NCBI RefSeq assembly: GCF_003634705.1
Contig: NZ_RBWU01000003.1
Span: 434,001 to 498,000 of the forward strand
From: Actinomadura pelletieri DSM 43383
GTDB lineage: Bacteria > Actinomycetota > Actinomycetes > Streptosporangiales > Streptosporangiaceae
Length of the DNA stretch: 64,000 bases
Direction: 5' to 3'
The position numbers and the translations under genes are program-made. The notes under the pieces were generated by a model. The model had not been told where the DNA came from. It searched no databases and saw only the letters and a program-made list of their open reading frames with translations. Each line of letters begins with the position of its first letter. The first letter of the stretch is position 1. Below are positions 33,764 to 41,456 of this stretch, piece by piece.

Positions 33764-34312
33764 CTACCCGATGTCAGTGGGGTCGCCGCCGGTGGCGGCG
33801 GACCACGGCTCGCCCTTCTCGCGGCGGTCCGACCGCTCGGACCTACCCGCCGACGGGCGTGCCGACGCCTCCGGGGGACGGTCCCGTCCCGTCCGGCCGG
33901 TCGCGGTCCGGTCGAACGCGGCGACGACGTCCAGCGCGGCGGCGAGCAGCGAGCGCCCGGCGTCGTGCAGGTGCCGGCCGAGGTCGCCGCCCGTCTCCCG
34001 CCTGATCGCCTTCGCCCGGCAGATGGGGCAGCCACGGCACACGGGCGCGCCCTCCGGTCCGGAGGTGCTCGCCGTGCCGGAGGCGCTCGCCGCGTCGGGG
34101 GTGCTCGCCGTGTCGGAGGCGCCCGTCGCGTCGGTCGGCTGTTCCGCCGTCACGCGGCTCCACACGTCGCCGTCGCCCGCGGCGCCCTCCCGGTCGGTGT
34201 GCCGGTCGGTGCGGCGGTCCCGGCCGCCGCCCGTGACCTCGCCGACACGCCTGATCAGCGTGTCGACGAGCTTGGCCGCCTCGTCCAGGACGTCTCCCGG
34301 CTGGTCGCTCAT
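33764..34312 (-). CDS. Conserved actinobacterial protein with CxxCxxC motif
   Basis: A 182-residue protein of unknown function. It starts with an amphipathic helix ('LDEAAKLVDTLIRRVGEVTG'), continues into a low-complexity Ala/Ser/Thr stretch encoded by imperfect 24-bp repeats (about 34060-34130), then has 'VCRGCPICRAKAIRRETGGD', a possible metal site, and a helix 'LHDAGRSLLAAALDVVAAFD'. The tail is basic and disordered. It lies between glk and an SRPBCC gene; ATG 34312 is chosen over ATG 34327. Confidence 0.7.
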   Translation of the reverse strand: MSDQPGDVLDEAAKLVDTLIRRVGEVTGGGRDRRTDRHTDREGAAGDGDVWSRVTAEQPTDATGASDTASTPDAASASGTASTSGPEGAPVCRGCPICRAKAIRRETGGDLGRHLHDAGRSLLAAALDVVAAFDRTATGRTGRDRPPEASARPSAGRSERSDRREKGEPWSAATGGDPTDIG

Positions 34313-34366
34313 GACTCCATCTTCCATCCGTCGTCGGCGTGAACGGTATCGCTCCCGTGGGGGTGG

Positions 34367-34801
34367 TCAGCTCTCCACATGGCGCTTGAGACCTTTGAGC
34401 GCGGAGCCGACGATCCGCTTCTCGGCCTGTCGCTTCACCAGGCCGGGCAGCGGGATCCGGACGTCCACGGCGAGTTCGTAGACCACCTCGGTGGAGGAGC
34501 CCCGGACGTCCAGGGTGTAGGAGCCGTGCAGCCCGGTGACGACGGAGCCCGCCTCGACCAGCTCCCACGTCACCCGGTCGTCGTCCTCCCAGGTGTAGGC
34601 GAGGCCCACGGTGTCGCTGACCGGGCCGCCGTCGAACGTCACCTTGGCCCGGGACGCCCGGCCGTCCGCGCCGGTCTCCTGGACGGTGCAGCCGCGGATG
34701 CCGTTCGCCCACTCCGGATACGCCTCCAGGTCGGCGATCACCGCCATGATCTCGGCCTTTCCGGCCTCGACCGTGATGGAGGAACGCGTACGGTCCGCCA
34801 T
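34367..34801 (-). CDS. SRPBCC (polyketide cyclase/dehydrase-like) protein
   Basis: A 144-residue START-like protein with a hydrophobic ligand cavity. Features: 'SSITVEAGKAEIMAVIADLE', 'YPEWANGIRGCTVQE', 'AYTWEDDDRVTWELVE', 'GSYTLDVRG' and a C-terminal helix 'LVKRQAEKRIVGSALKGLKR'. Ligand unknown; a member occurs at the matching mycobacterial locus (Rv2185c). GGGAGG precedes ATG 34801. Confidence 0.88.
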   Translation of the reverse strand: MADRTRSSITVEAGKAEIMAVIADLEAYPEWANGIRGCTVQETGADGRASRAKVTFDGGPVSDTVGLAYTWEDDDRVTWELVEAGSVVTGLHGSYTLDVRGSSTEVVYELAVDVRIPLPGLVKRQAEKRIVGSALKGLKRHVES

Positions 34802-34860
34802 CTGCGCCTCCCTCCGGCTCGTGAGGGCCCCGCTCGGGCCCGGTCCTAGAGAAGTATCTT

Positions 34861-35628
34861 TCACACCGTCAGCACGTACGGCACGCCGCGGGCACGGAAA
34901 TGACCCACGTTCACGCATTCGGTGCGGCCGATGCGGGTGCGGCCCGCGAGCGGCTGGTGGACGTGCCCGAACAGCACGTACATCGGTTGCGTCCGGTGGA
35001 TCGCGTCGAGGATCGCCTCGCTGCCCCGCTCGAACCGGCGCGCCACCGTGTCGTACAGCAGTTCCGGGACGGCGGGCGGGATGTGGGAGCACAGCACGTC
35101 CACCTCGCCGAGCGCGGCGACCTTGGCGGCGTACACGTCATCGTCCACCTCGTAGGGGGTGCGGTACTCGGTGCGCAGGCCGCCGCCGACGAACCCGAAC
35201 CGCAGGCCGCCGATCTCGGTGGTCTCGCCGTCCAGGACATGGTGCCCCTCGCGCAGATGCGGGCCCCACATGCGCGGGACGTCGACGTTCCCGTACGTGA
35301 GGTAGGCGGGCGTCGGCATGGCCGCGAACAGTTCGGCGTACTGCCGGTCGACGGCGCGTTCGATGTGCGGCCACGCCTCACCGTCGAGGGACGACCACAG
35401 GCCACGGGAGAACTCGCGCGCCTCGTCGAAGCGCCGGGCGGTGCGCAGCGCGATGAGGCGTTCGGCGTTGTCCCGGCCGAAGAACTCGGGGAAGATCCCC
35501 CGCTCGTGGTCGTCGTAGTCGACGAAAAGGATCAGGTCGCCGAGGCAGACGAGCGCGTCCGCGCCGTCCGCCGCGCCCGGCAGCGCGTCCGCCCGGCCAT
35601 GGACGTCGCTCACCACATGGATCCTCAT
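34861..35628 (-). CDS. Calcineurin-like metallophosphoesterase
   Basis: A 255-residue phosphoesterase. Metal motifs in order: 'RIHVVSDVHGRADAL' (Asp, His), 'ALVCLGDLILF' (Asp), 'LTYGNVDVPRMW' in place of GNHD (Asn, Asp), 'VLCSHIPPAV' (His) and 'YVLFGHVHQPL' (GHxH). Substrate unknown. ATG 35628 has TAGAGT six bases upstream and no Shine-Dalgarno. It precedes the SRPBCC gene on the same strand by 59 bp. Confidence 0.9.
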   Translation of the reverse strand: MRIHVVSDVHGRADALPGAADGADALVCLGDLILFVDYDDHERGIFPEFFGRDNAERLIALRTARRFDEAREFSRGLWSSLDGEAWPHIERAVDRQYAELFAAMPTPAYLTYGNVDVPRMWGPHLREGHHVLDGETTEIGGLRFGFVGGGLRTEYRTPYEVDDDVYAAKVAALGEVDVLCSHIPPAVPELLYDTVARRFERGSEAILDAIHRTQPMYVLFGHVHQPLAGRTRIGRTECVNVGHFRARGVPYVLTV

Positions 35629-35634
35629 GAACCG

Positions 35635-35640
35635 ACTCTA
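35635..35640 (-). promoter_or_regulatory. -10 box (TAGAGT) for the metallophosphoesterase
   Basis: TAGAGT on the minus strand is followed by six bases and ATG 35628; leaderless start inferred. Confidence 0.45.
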
Positions 35641-35715
35641 ATGGGGCGCATCGCCCGCGAGAACGAACGGGGCCCATGGGTGCGACGAGCGGCTCAGGGG
35701 ACGGGACGGGCGTGT

Positions 35716-36411
35716 TCAGCCCGCGGCGGCCGACACCAGGGAACGCCACTCCCGCACCAGCGTCGGGTCGACCGGCGCGTCCCAGGCGCCGTCCGGTCGG
35801 ACGGCGGTGCCCACATGGAACGCGGTGATCCCCGCCGCGGCGAGCACCGCGACGTGCTTGCGCCGCAGCCCACCCCCGGCCATGATCATCTTCGCGGCCT
35901 CGGGGCTCTCGGCGGCACGCCGGACGAGCACGTCCACCCCGGCGTCCACGCCCCGCGCCGACCCGGCGGTGAGCACGGTGTCGAGCCCGCCGCCCAGCCC
36001 ACGGACGACCTCCCACGCGTGGCCGGGGTCGTCGGAGTTGTCGAGCGCGCGGTGGAACGTCCAGGGCAGCGGGGCCGCGTCGGCGGCGAGCTTCCCGGTG
36101 GCGCCGGTGTCGACATGGCCGGAGGCGTCGAGGAACCCGAAGACGAACCCGTCCGCGCCCGCGTCGGCGAGGTCGGCGGCGGCGCCGCGCAGCCGGTCGA
36201 GTTCCCCGCCGGACGTCCCGAACCCGGCGTTGGCCCGCAGCATCACCCGGATCGGCAGGGTCGTCGCCTTCCGCACGGCCGCGACGACGTCGGGATCGGG
36301 GGTGAGACCGTCGGCGGCCATGTCGGCGACGACCTCGAGCCGGTCGGCGCCGCCGTCCTGCGCCGCCCGCGCGTCATCGGCGGTCAGCGCGATCACTTCG
36401 AGCAGCGACAT
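35716..36411 (-). CDS. cutC: CutC family protein
   Basis: A 231-residue TIM-barrel protein. 'LEVIALTADDARAAQDGGAD' with 'RLEVVADMAADGLTP', 'IRVMLRANAGF', 'ADGFVFGFLDASGHVD', 'WTFHRALDNSDDP' and 'LDTVLTAGSARGVDAGVDVL' are CutC signatures. The family was named for copper homeostasis in E. coli, but its biochemical role is not settled. GGGGGAGA precedes ATG 36411. It ends 88 bp upstream of the phosphoesterase start. Confidence 0.9.
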   Translation of the reverse strand: MSLLEVIALTADDARAAQDGGADRLEVVADMAADGLTPDPDVVAAVRKATTLPIRVMLRANAGFGTSGGELDRLRGAAADLADAGADGFVFGFLDASGHVDTGATGKLAADAAPLPWTFHRALDNSDDPGHAWEVVRGLGGGLDTVLTAGSARGVDAGVDVLVRRAAESPEAAKMIMAGGGLRRKHVAVLAAAGITAFHVGTAVRPDGAWDAPVDPTLVREWRSLVSAAAG

Positions 36412-36585
36412 GGTGATCTCCCCCTGGGGACCGCGTTCCGATGCGACCGGCTCAAGAGTAGGCGACCGGGGGGCGCCCACGGCTCGCGGCGTGCGGTCTT
36501 TGCCGTGCCGTTAACCCGCCGGACAGACCGGTCGCGAAGCCCGTGCGACATGCCCGGCCTACAAGGCATTTCCCCTACTCACGGG

Positions 36586-36591
36586 TATCAT
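36586..36591 (+). promoter_or_regulatory. -10 box (TATCAT) for the acyl-CoA synthetase
   Basis: TATCAT about 68 bp before GTG 36659 is the best -10 match in this AT-richer intergenic stretch; it implies a 5' leader of roughly 60 nt with a Shine-Dalgarno. No clear -35. Confidence 0.4.
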
Positions 36592-36658
36592 GCGTGATCG
36601 GAGAAGCCACCATCGGACTTCCCCGCCGACCTCGACGGATCGACCACAGGAGCAGGCC

Positions 36659-38467
36659 GTGCGTGAGTTCAGCGTCCCCGCGATGGTGGAGGTCTCCGAC
36701 TCCGCCACCCTGACCGACACTCCGTTCACCCGGGCCGCCGAGGAGCCCGGCACGATCGTGACACGGCGCAAGAGCGGCCCCGCCGACGCGCCCACCTGGA
36801 GCGCCGTGACCGCGGCCGAGTTCGCCGCCGAGATCGCCCGGGTCGCCAAGGGCCTCGTCGCCGCCGGGATCGAGCCCGGCGACCGGGTCGCGCTGCTGTC
36901 CCAGACCCGCTACGAGTGGACGATCCTCGACTACGCGATCTGGACGGCGGGCGCGATCTCCGTCCCGATCTACGAGACGTCCTCCGCCGAGCAGATCGAG
37001 TGGATCATGAGCGACTCCGGCGCGAAGGCCGTGTTCGCCGAGACGGACGCTCATGTCGCGGCCATCGAGGGGCTCCGCGACCGGCTCCCGGGCCTCGACC
37101 AGGTGTGGGGCATCGACGCCACCGGGGTGGACGGCGTGGACAAGGTCGTCGAGCTCGGCGCCGACGTCGACGACGACGTGATCGAGAAGCGGCGCCGCTC
37201 CCGGAACGCCGCGGACGTCGCCACGCTCATCTACACCTCCGGCACCACCGGACGCCCCAAGGGCTGCGAGATCACCCATGGGAACCTGGTGGCGACCGCC
37301 CGCAACGGGGTCCAGGGCGCGATCTCCGAGGTCGCCACCGACGGCAGCTCGACGCTGCTGTTCCTGCCGCTGGCGCACGTGTTCGCCCGGTTCGTCCAGG
37401 TCGCCGCCATCGAGGGCGGCCTCGTCCTCGGGCACAGCAACGTCCCGAACCTGCTGCCCGACCTCGCCACCTTCCGGCCGACGTTCCTGCTCGCCGTCCC
37501 CCGCGTCTTCGAGAAGGTCTACAACGGTGCCGAGCAGAAGGCCACCGCCGCGGGCAAGGGCAAGGTCTTCAAGGCGGCGGCGGAGACCGCCGTCGCCTAC
37601 AGCCGCGCCCTGGACACCGGCGGGCCCGGCCTGGCGGTGAAGCTGAAGCACAAGCTGTTCGACGTGCTCGTGTACAAGAAGCTGCGCGCCGCGACCGGCG
37701 GGCAGATCGCGTACGCGATCTCCGGCGGCGCCGCGCTCGGTGAGCGGCTCGGCCACTTCTTCCGTGGCGTCGGCATCACGATCCTGGAGGGTTACGGCCT
37801 CACCGAGACGACCGCGCCCGCCAGTGTCAACCGTCCCACCGAAATCAAGATCGGCACCGTGGGCCGACCCCTTCCGGGCGTGGACGTCCGCATCGCCGAA
37901 GACGGAGAGATCCTCGTCCGCGGCGTCAACGTCATGCGCGGCTACTGGAACAACGAGGCCTCCAGCAAGGAGGTCCTGGAGGACGGCTGGTTCCACACCG
38001 GCGACCTCGGCTCCCTCGACGACGAGGGTTTCCTGCGCATCACCGGACGGAAGAAAGAAATCCTCGTCACCGCGGCGGGGAAGAACGTCGCGCCCGCCCC
38101 GCTGGAGGACAGGCTCCGCGCCCACCCGCTGATCAGCCAGTGCCTGGTCGTCGGCGACGGCCGCAAGTTCATCTCCGCGCTCGTCACGCTGGACGAGGAG
38201 GCGCTCGGCCCGTGGAAGGAACAGCACGACAAGCCGGCGGAGATGACGCTGGACGAGGTACGCCGCGACCCCGACCTTGTCGCCGAGATCGACGCCGCGG
38301 TCGAGGAGGCCAACACGTCCGTCAGCCGCGCCGAGGCGATCAAGAAGCATGTCATCCTCGGGGTCGACTTCACCGAGGAGACCGGTCATCTGACGCCCAG
38401 CCTCAAGGTCAAGCGCAACGTCGTCCTGACGGACTTCGCCGCCGAGATCGACGCCATCTACACCTGA
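36659..38467 (+). CDS. fadD15: Long-chain fatty-acid-CoA ligase (FadD15-like)
   Basis: A 602-residue AMP-forming acyl-CoA synthetase. 'TLIYTSGTTGRPKGCEITHG' is the AMP-binding P-loop; 'FLPLAHVFARFVQ', 'GGAALGERLGHFFRGVG', 'LEGYGLTETTAPAS', 'WFHTGDLGSLDDEGFLRITG' and 'RKKEILVTAAGKNVAPAPLE' with the catalytic Lys region follow in the order of long-chain ligases. It activates fatty acids for lipid synthesis or degradation. GTG 36659 has AGGAG 7 nt upstream. A homologue (fadD15) sits in the matching mycobacterial block. Confidence 0.93.
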   Translation: MREFSVPAMVEVSDSATLTDTPFTRAAEEPGTIVTRRKSGPADAPTWSAVTAAEFAAEIARVAKGLVAAGIEPGDRVALLSQTRYEWTILDYAIWTAGAISVPIYETSSAEQIEWIMSDSGAKAVFAETDAHVAAIEGLRDRLPGLDQVWGIDATGVDGVDKVVELGADVDDDVIEKRRRSRNAADVATLIYTSGTTGRPKGCEITHGNLVATARNGVQGAISEVATDGSSTLLFLPLAHVFARFVQVAAIEGGLVLGHSNVPNLLPDLATFRPTFLLAVPRVFEKVYNGAEQKATAAGKGKVFKAAAETAVAYSRALDTGGPGLAVKLKHKLFDVLVYKKLRAATGGQIAYAISGGAALGERLGHFFRGVGITILEGYGLTETTAPASVNRPTEIKIGTVGRPLPGVDVRIAEDGEILVRGVNVMRGYWNNEASSKEVLEDGWFHTGDLGSLDDEGFLRITGRKKEILVTAAGKNVAPAPLEDRLRAHPLISQCLVVGDGRKFISALVTLDEEALGPWKEQHDKPAEMTLDEVRRDPDLVAEIDAAVEEANTSVSRAEAIKKHVILGVDFTEETGHLTPSLKVKRNVVLTDFAAEIDAIYT

Positions 38468-38482
38468 CCCTCTCCGCTCCGC

Positions 38483-39163
38483 CTAACGGCCGCCGCCGAG
38501 GGCCGGACGCAACGCCGCGACGGCGTCTTCGACGCGGGTCGGGCCGTTGAGCAGGTCGAGCGTGCGGTGGCGGACGTCGGACGCGTCGAGCAACGCCACG
38601 ATGACCGCCGCCACATCGTCACGGGTCACCACGTCGTGCCCGATGGGCGGGTCGGCGAGGGTCACCAGGCCGGTGGGCGGGTCGTCGGTGAGACGGCCCG
38701 GCCGCAGGATCAGCCAGTGGAGGTCGTCGCGGCGGCGCAGGTCGTCCTCCGCCTCGCCCTTGGCCCTGAGGTAGGCCGCCCAGACCTCGCCGCGGCCCGG
38801 CGCGGGAGTCTCGCCCGCGCCCATCGCGGAGATCTGGACGAAGTCGCGCACGCCCGCGCGCTCCGCCGCGTCCGCCGTCAGCACCGAGGCGGCGCGGTCG
38901 ACGGTGTCCTTGCGCGCGGCGCCGCTGCCCGCCCCGGCTCCGGCCGCGAACACGACGGCGTCGGCCCCGGTCAGATGCCCGGCGACCTCGCCGACGCCCG
39001 CGGACTCCAGGTCGCACACGACCGGGTCGGCGCCCGCGGCCCGCACGTCCGCGGCGTGGTCGGGGTTGCGGATGAGGCCGCGCACGGTGTCACCCCGCGC
39101 GGCCAGCGACCGCGCCAGCCGCAACGCGATCTTCCCGTGCCCGCCCGCGATCACGATGTCCAT
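38483..39163 (-). CDS. NAD(P)-binding SDR-like (NmrA/atypical) protein
   Basis: A 226-residue Rossmann protein. 'MDIVIAGGHGKIALRLARSL' gives the GGxGxxA NAD(P) motif; 'GLIRNPDHAADVRAAGADPV', 'DAVVFAAGAGAGSG', 'RDFVQISAMGAGE', 'YLRAKGEAEDDLR' and 'WLILRPGRLTDDPPTG' match YtfG/NmrA-like epimerase relatives. The YxxxK motif is reduced to Tyr-Leu-Arg-Ala-Lys. Substrate unknown. It is convergent with fadD15 (15 bp apart). TACGAT six bases before ATG 39163 suggests a leaderless mRNA. Confidence 0.88.
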   Translation of the reverse strand: MDIVIAGGHGKIALRLARSLAARGDTVRGLIRNPDHAADVRAAGADPVVCDLESAGVGEVAGHLTGADAVVFAAGAGAGSGAARKDTVDRAASVLTADAAERAGVRDFVQISAMGAGETPAPGRGEVWAAYLRAKGEAEDDLRRRDDLHWLILRPGRLTDDPPTGLVTLADPPIGHDVVTRDDVAAVIVALLDASDVRHRTLDLLNGPTRVEDAVAALRPALGGGR

Positions 39164-39169
39164 ACCGTG

Positions 39170-39175
39170 ATCGTA
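39170..39175 (-). promoter_or_regulatory. -10 box (TACGAT) for the NAD(P)-binding protein
   Basis: Same box, spacing and following bases (TACGATCACG) as before the polyprenyl synthase at 1964; no Shine-Dalgarno. Confidence 0.55.
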
Positions 39176-39316
39176 GAGGCGGGACGTCCGGGGACGGGCG
39201 GACGCGGCCGGTGAGGCGCGCCGTCGACAGGCCGTGGCGGGCACGTCGTCTCCTCACCGGCCGCGCGTTCGGGGTCACCCTGGGCGGTCCGGTCCTCCCG
39301 GACACGGTGTCCGGTT

Positions 39317-39399
39317 AGAAGCGTGTTCGATCAGAAGCGTGTTCGATCAGGAGCGTGTCCGATCAGAAGCGGCATCCGATCAGAAACGGCGTCCGATCA
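39317..39399. repeat. Five 16-17-bp tandem repeats at the 3' end of the DUF1996 gene
   Basis: Units at 39317, 39333, 39349, 39365 and 39382 of the form AGAAGCGTGTTCGATC. On the minus strand each reads TGATCGGA or TGATCGAA, then a variable core and TTC or TCC, and the gene's own stop (39397-39399) is the first TGA of the series. Confidence 0.88.
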
Positions 39400-40650
39400 G
39401 CGGCGGCGACCGGAGTTGATGGCGGTGACCGCCTGCCGCATCAGCCGGTCGCTCATCACGTTGATGAAGTCGCCGTGGTCGGTCACCGGGTCGTGCCCCT
39501 GCTCCGGGAACGAGTCGAGCGCGAACGCCAGCGCCCTGGCGGGCACGTCGTAGACCAGCGTCATCCGCAGCTGCGGCACGGCCCGGGTACCGCTCGGACA
39601 CCGGCCGGTCCGCTCGTCGGGGAACCGGATGTGGTCGCGGTGGTTGGCGCTGTCGGTGTTGCGGCCGTCCCAGCAGCTCGGGAAGTTCAGCACGCGGACC
39701 ACGTCGCTGCCGCGCGGGCAAAGCGGGTACTTGTCGGTGAACGCCCGGTTCTCGAAGCCGGTGCACGTCCACTGCGCGTTGGCGTTGGCCCCGCCGTTCG
39801 TCGCCGACTTGGCGTCGCCGGTCGCCATCCGGATGAACCGCGGCATCGCGGTCACCCTGCCGTTCGGGTTGCCGAGGAACTGCAGGCGCACCCGGGAGGG
39901 TTCGACGATGCTGCCGACGTTGCCGTCCCGGCGGCTCTGCTCGGCGCGGTCGGAACCGTCCTGGCCGGAACGCAGCCGCAGCACCGGCCAGAAATAGGTG
40001 GACTTGTCGCCGTTCGTGCAGGTGGTTCCGGCGGCGGCGAGGGTCTCGTCGGTGGAGAACGCATCGGTGTCGAGGTTGCCGACGTAGTCGTGGATGTGGT
40101 GCGCGCCGTTCACGACGCCCGGCGCCGCGACGACGTTGTCGGGGTTGCTGTGCGCCTGGCCTCCGTTCGTCCCGCAGTTGACCGAGAAGACACCGCGTGA
40201 GCCGCGGCGGCTCTGCCGGGGCTGTTGCACGCGCGGGGCGCTGCGGATGCTGACGAACTGGTCGCGTCTCGGGCCCTGCGCCACCCCGTCACCGTTCTGG
40301 CCCCCGTTCTGCCCCCCGTTCTGACCGCCGGGAGGGCGCGGGTCGGCGGTTCCGTTCCCGCGCCTGCGGTCGCCGTCACCGGGCACATCGCCCTCACCTG
40401 TCGGTTCGGCGGTCGGATCGCCGGTCGGCGCCCCCGTCGGATCGCCGCCCGGGTCGCCGCCCGGCTCCCCGGTCGGGTCACGGGTCGGGTCCGCGGTCGG
40501 GTCGGCGGTCGGGTCGGCGGTCGGGTCGGCCGCGAGCTGCTGGGCGCCGCCGACGTCCGCGGCCGCGACACCGGTCGCGGCCTGGCAGACCGAGGAGGCG
40601 AGGGCGAGCGCCGGAATCATCACGGCGAAGGCTTTCTTCTTTCGTCCCAT
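39397..40650 (-). CDS. Secreted DUF1996 protein
   Basis: A 417-residue exported protein. A basic start and hydrophobic core ('KKKAFAVMIPALALASSV') form a signal peptide. Residues about 42-90 are Asp-Pro-Thr repeats ('DPTADPTADPTADPT') and Gly-Gln-Asn repeats, probably a flexible or glycosylated linker. The DUF1996 domain (about 145-410) carries 'VVNGAHHIHDYVGN', 'TYFWPVLRLR', 'LNFPSCWDGRNTDSANHRDH' and 'CPSGTRAVPQLRMTLVYDV', with paired His and Cys. The family is of unknown function and is also found in fungi. GTG or ATG 40650 start; DUF4142 gene lies 45 bp upstream. Confidence 0.88.
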   Translation of the reverse strand: MGRKKKAFAVMIPALALASSVCQAATGVAAADVGGAQQLAADPTADPTADPTADPTRDPTGEPGGDPGGDPTGAPTGDPTAEPTGEGDVPGDGDRRRGNGTADPRPPGGQNGGQNGGQNGDGVAQGPRRDQFVSIRSAPRVQQPRQSRRGSRGVFSVNCGTNGGQAHSNPDNVVAAPGVVNGAHHIHDYVGNLDTDAFSTDETLAAAGTTCTNGDKSTYFWPVLRLRSGQDGSDRAEQSRRDGNVGSIVEPSRVRLQFLGNPNGRVTAMPRFIRMATGDAKSATNGGANANAQWTCTGFENRAFTDKYPLCPRGSDVVRVLNFPSCWDGRNTDSANHRDHIRFPDERTGRCPSGTRAVPQLRMTLVYDVPARALAFALDSFPEQGHDPVTDHGDFINVMSDRLMRQAVTAINSGRRR

Positions 40651-40695
40651 GAAAAGGTACTCCCTAGTACGGGGGATATTGCGGGGGAACGCATG

Positions 40696-41328
40696 TCACC
40701 GGAGGGCGCGCCTGGGCACCAGGCCGGTGCTCTCCAACAGCGACATGTGCGTGTTGACGAATTTCATCGATCGTTCGGCGAACGCACGGATCTCGGTGTT
40801 CTCGGTCTGCGCGCGCACCTTGGCGATGACGGCGAAGACACTTCCGTGCGCGGCGCGCAGCCGCAGGACGAACGTCTTGTCGTACTCGGTCCCGTATTTG
40901 CCCGACATCTCTCTCAGCCAGCTTTTCTGGCTGCCGTTGGGCTCGGTGGGAAGGAGCACGCCGAGTCGCTGCGCCGTGGCGCGGGCGTCGGCGTCCAGCT
41001 GCACATGCTGCCGCATGATGATCTCGCCGACCTCACGGACCCGTGGCTTGGCGGCCCGCTGCTGCGCCTGCTGACCCGCGGGAATCTCCCACAGCCCGGC
41101 CTGCCGGACCGCGACGAGCAGTTTCCTGTCCGCGGCGCTCAACCGTCCCCAGCGGGTGTTGACGGTGCCGCCGAGGTTCGCCGCCCCGCCGGCCGGAACG
41201 CCGACCGGATTCATGACGACCGCGAACGCGGCCCCCACCGCGGCCACGGCCGCCAGAATCAACAGGACGCGACCCGAACCGAGGCGCCGACGTCGGCGCG
41301 GTTCGGCATATCCGTAGGATTTCCTCAA
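40696..41328 (-). CDS. Membrane-anchored DUF4142 protein
   Basis: A 210-residue protein: a basic N-terminus, one membrane helix ('VLLILAAVAAVGAAFAVVM'), then a four-helix DUF4142 domain (about 70-205) beginning 'LSAADRKLLVAVRQAGLWEI' and containing 'VREVGEIIMRQHVQLDADAR' and 'GTEYDKTFVLRLRAAHGSVF'. The family resembles ferritin-like bundles but no function is established. TTG 41328 with AAGGAGG about 10 nt upstream is my preferred start; GTG 41394 is in frame too. It probably shares a transcript with the DUF1996 gene. Confidence 0.78.
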   Translation of the reverse strand: MRKSYGYAEPRRRRRLGSGRVLLILAAVAAVGAAFAVVMNPVGVPAGGAANLGGTVNTRWGRLSAADRKLLVAVRQAGLWEIPAGQQAQQRAAKPRVREVGEIIMRQHVQLDADARATAQRLGVLLPTEPNGSQKSWLREMSGKYGTEYDKTFVLRLRAAHGSVFAVIAKVRAQTENTEIRAFAERSMKFVNTHMSLLESTGLVPRRALR

Positions 41329-41456
41329 GGAACTTCTTCCTCCTTTCGAGGATCTCTCGACGGACCCGGCACGGGTTCGGTGGGAGATACGCACCGGGCC
41401 GGCTCCGGGGTTCAACGACGTAGGTTCTTTTTCCGATTCTTTTGTGCCGGAAATTG

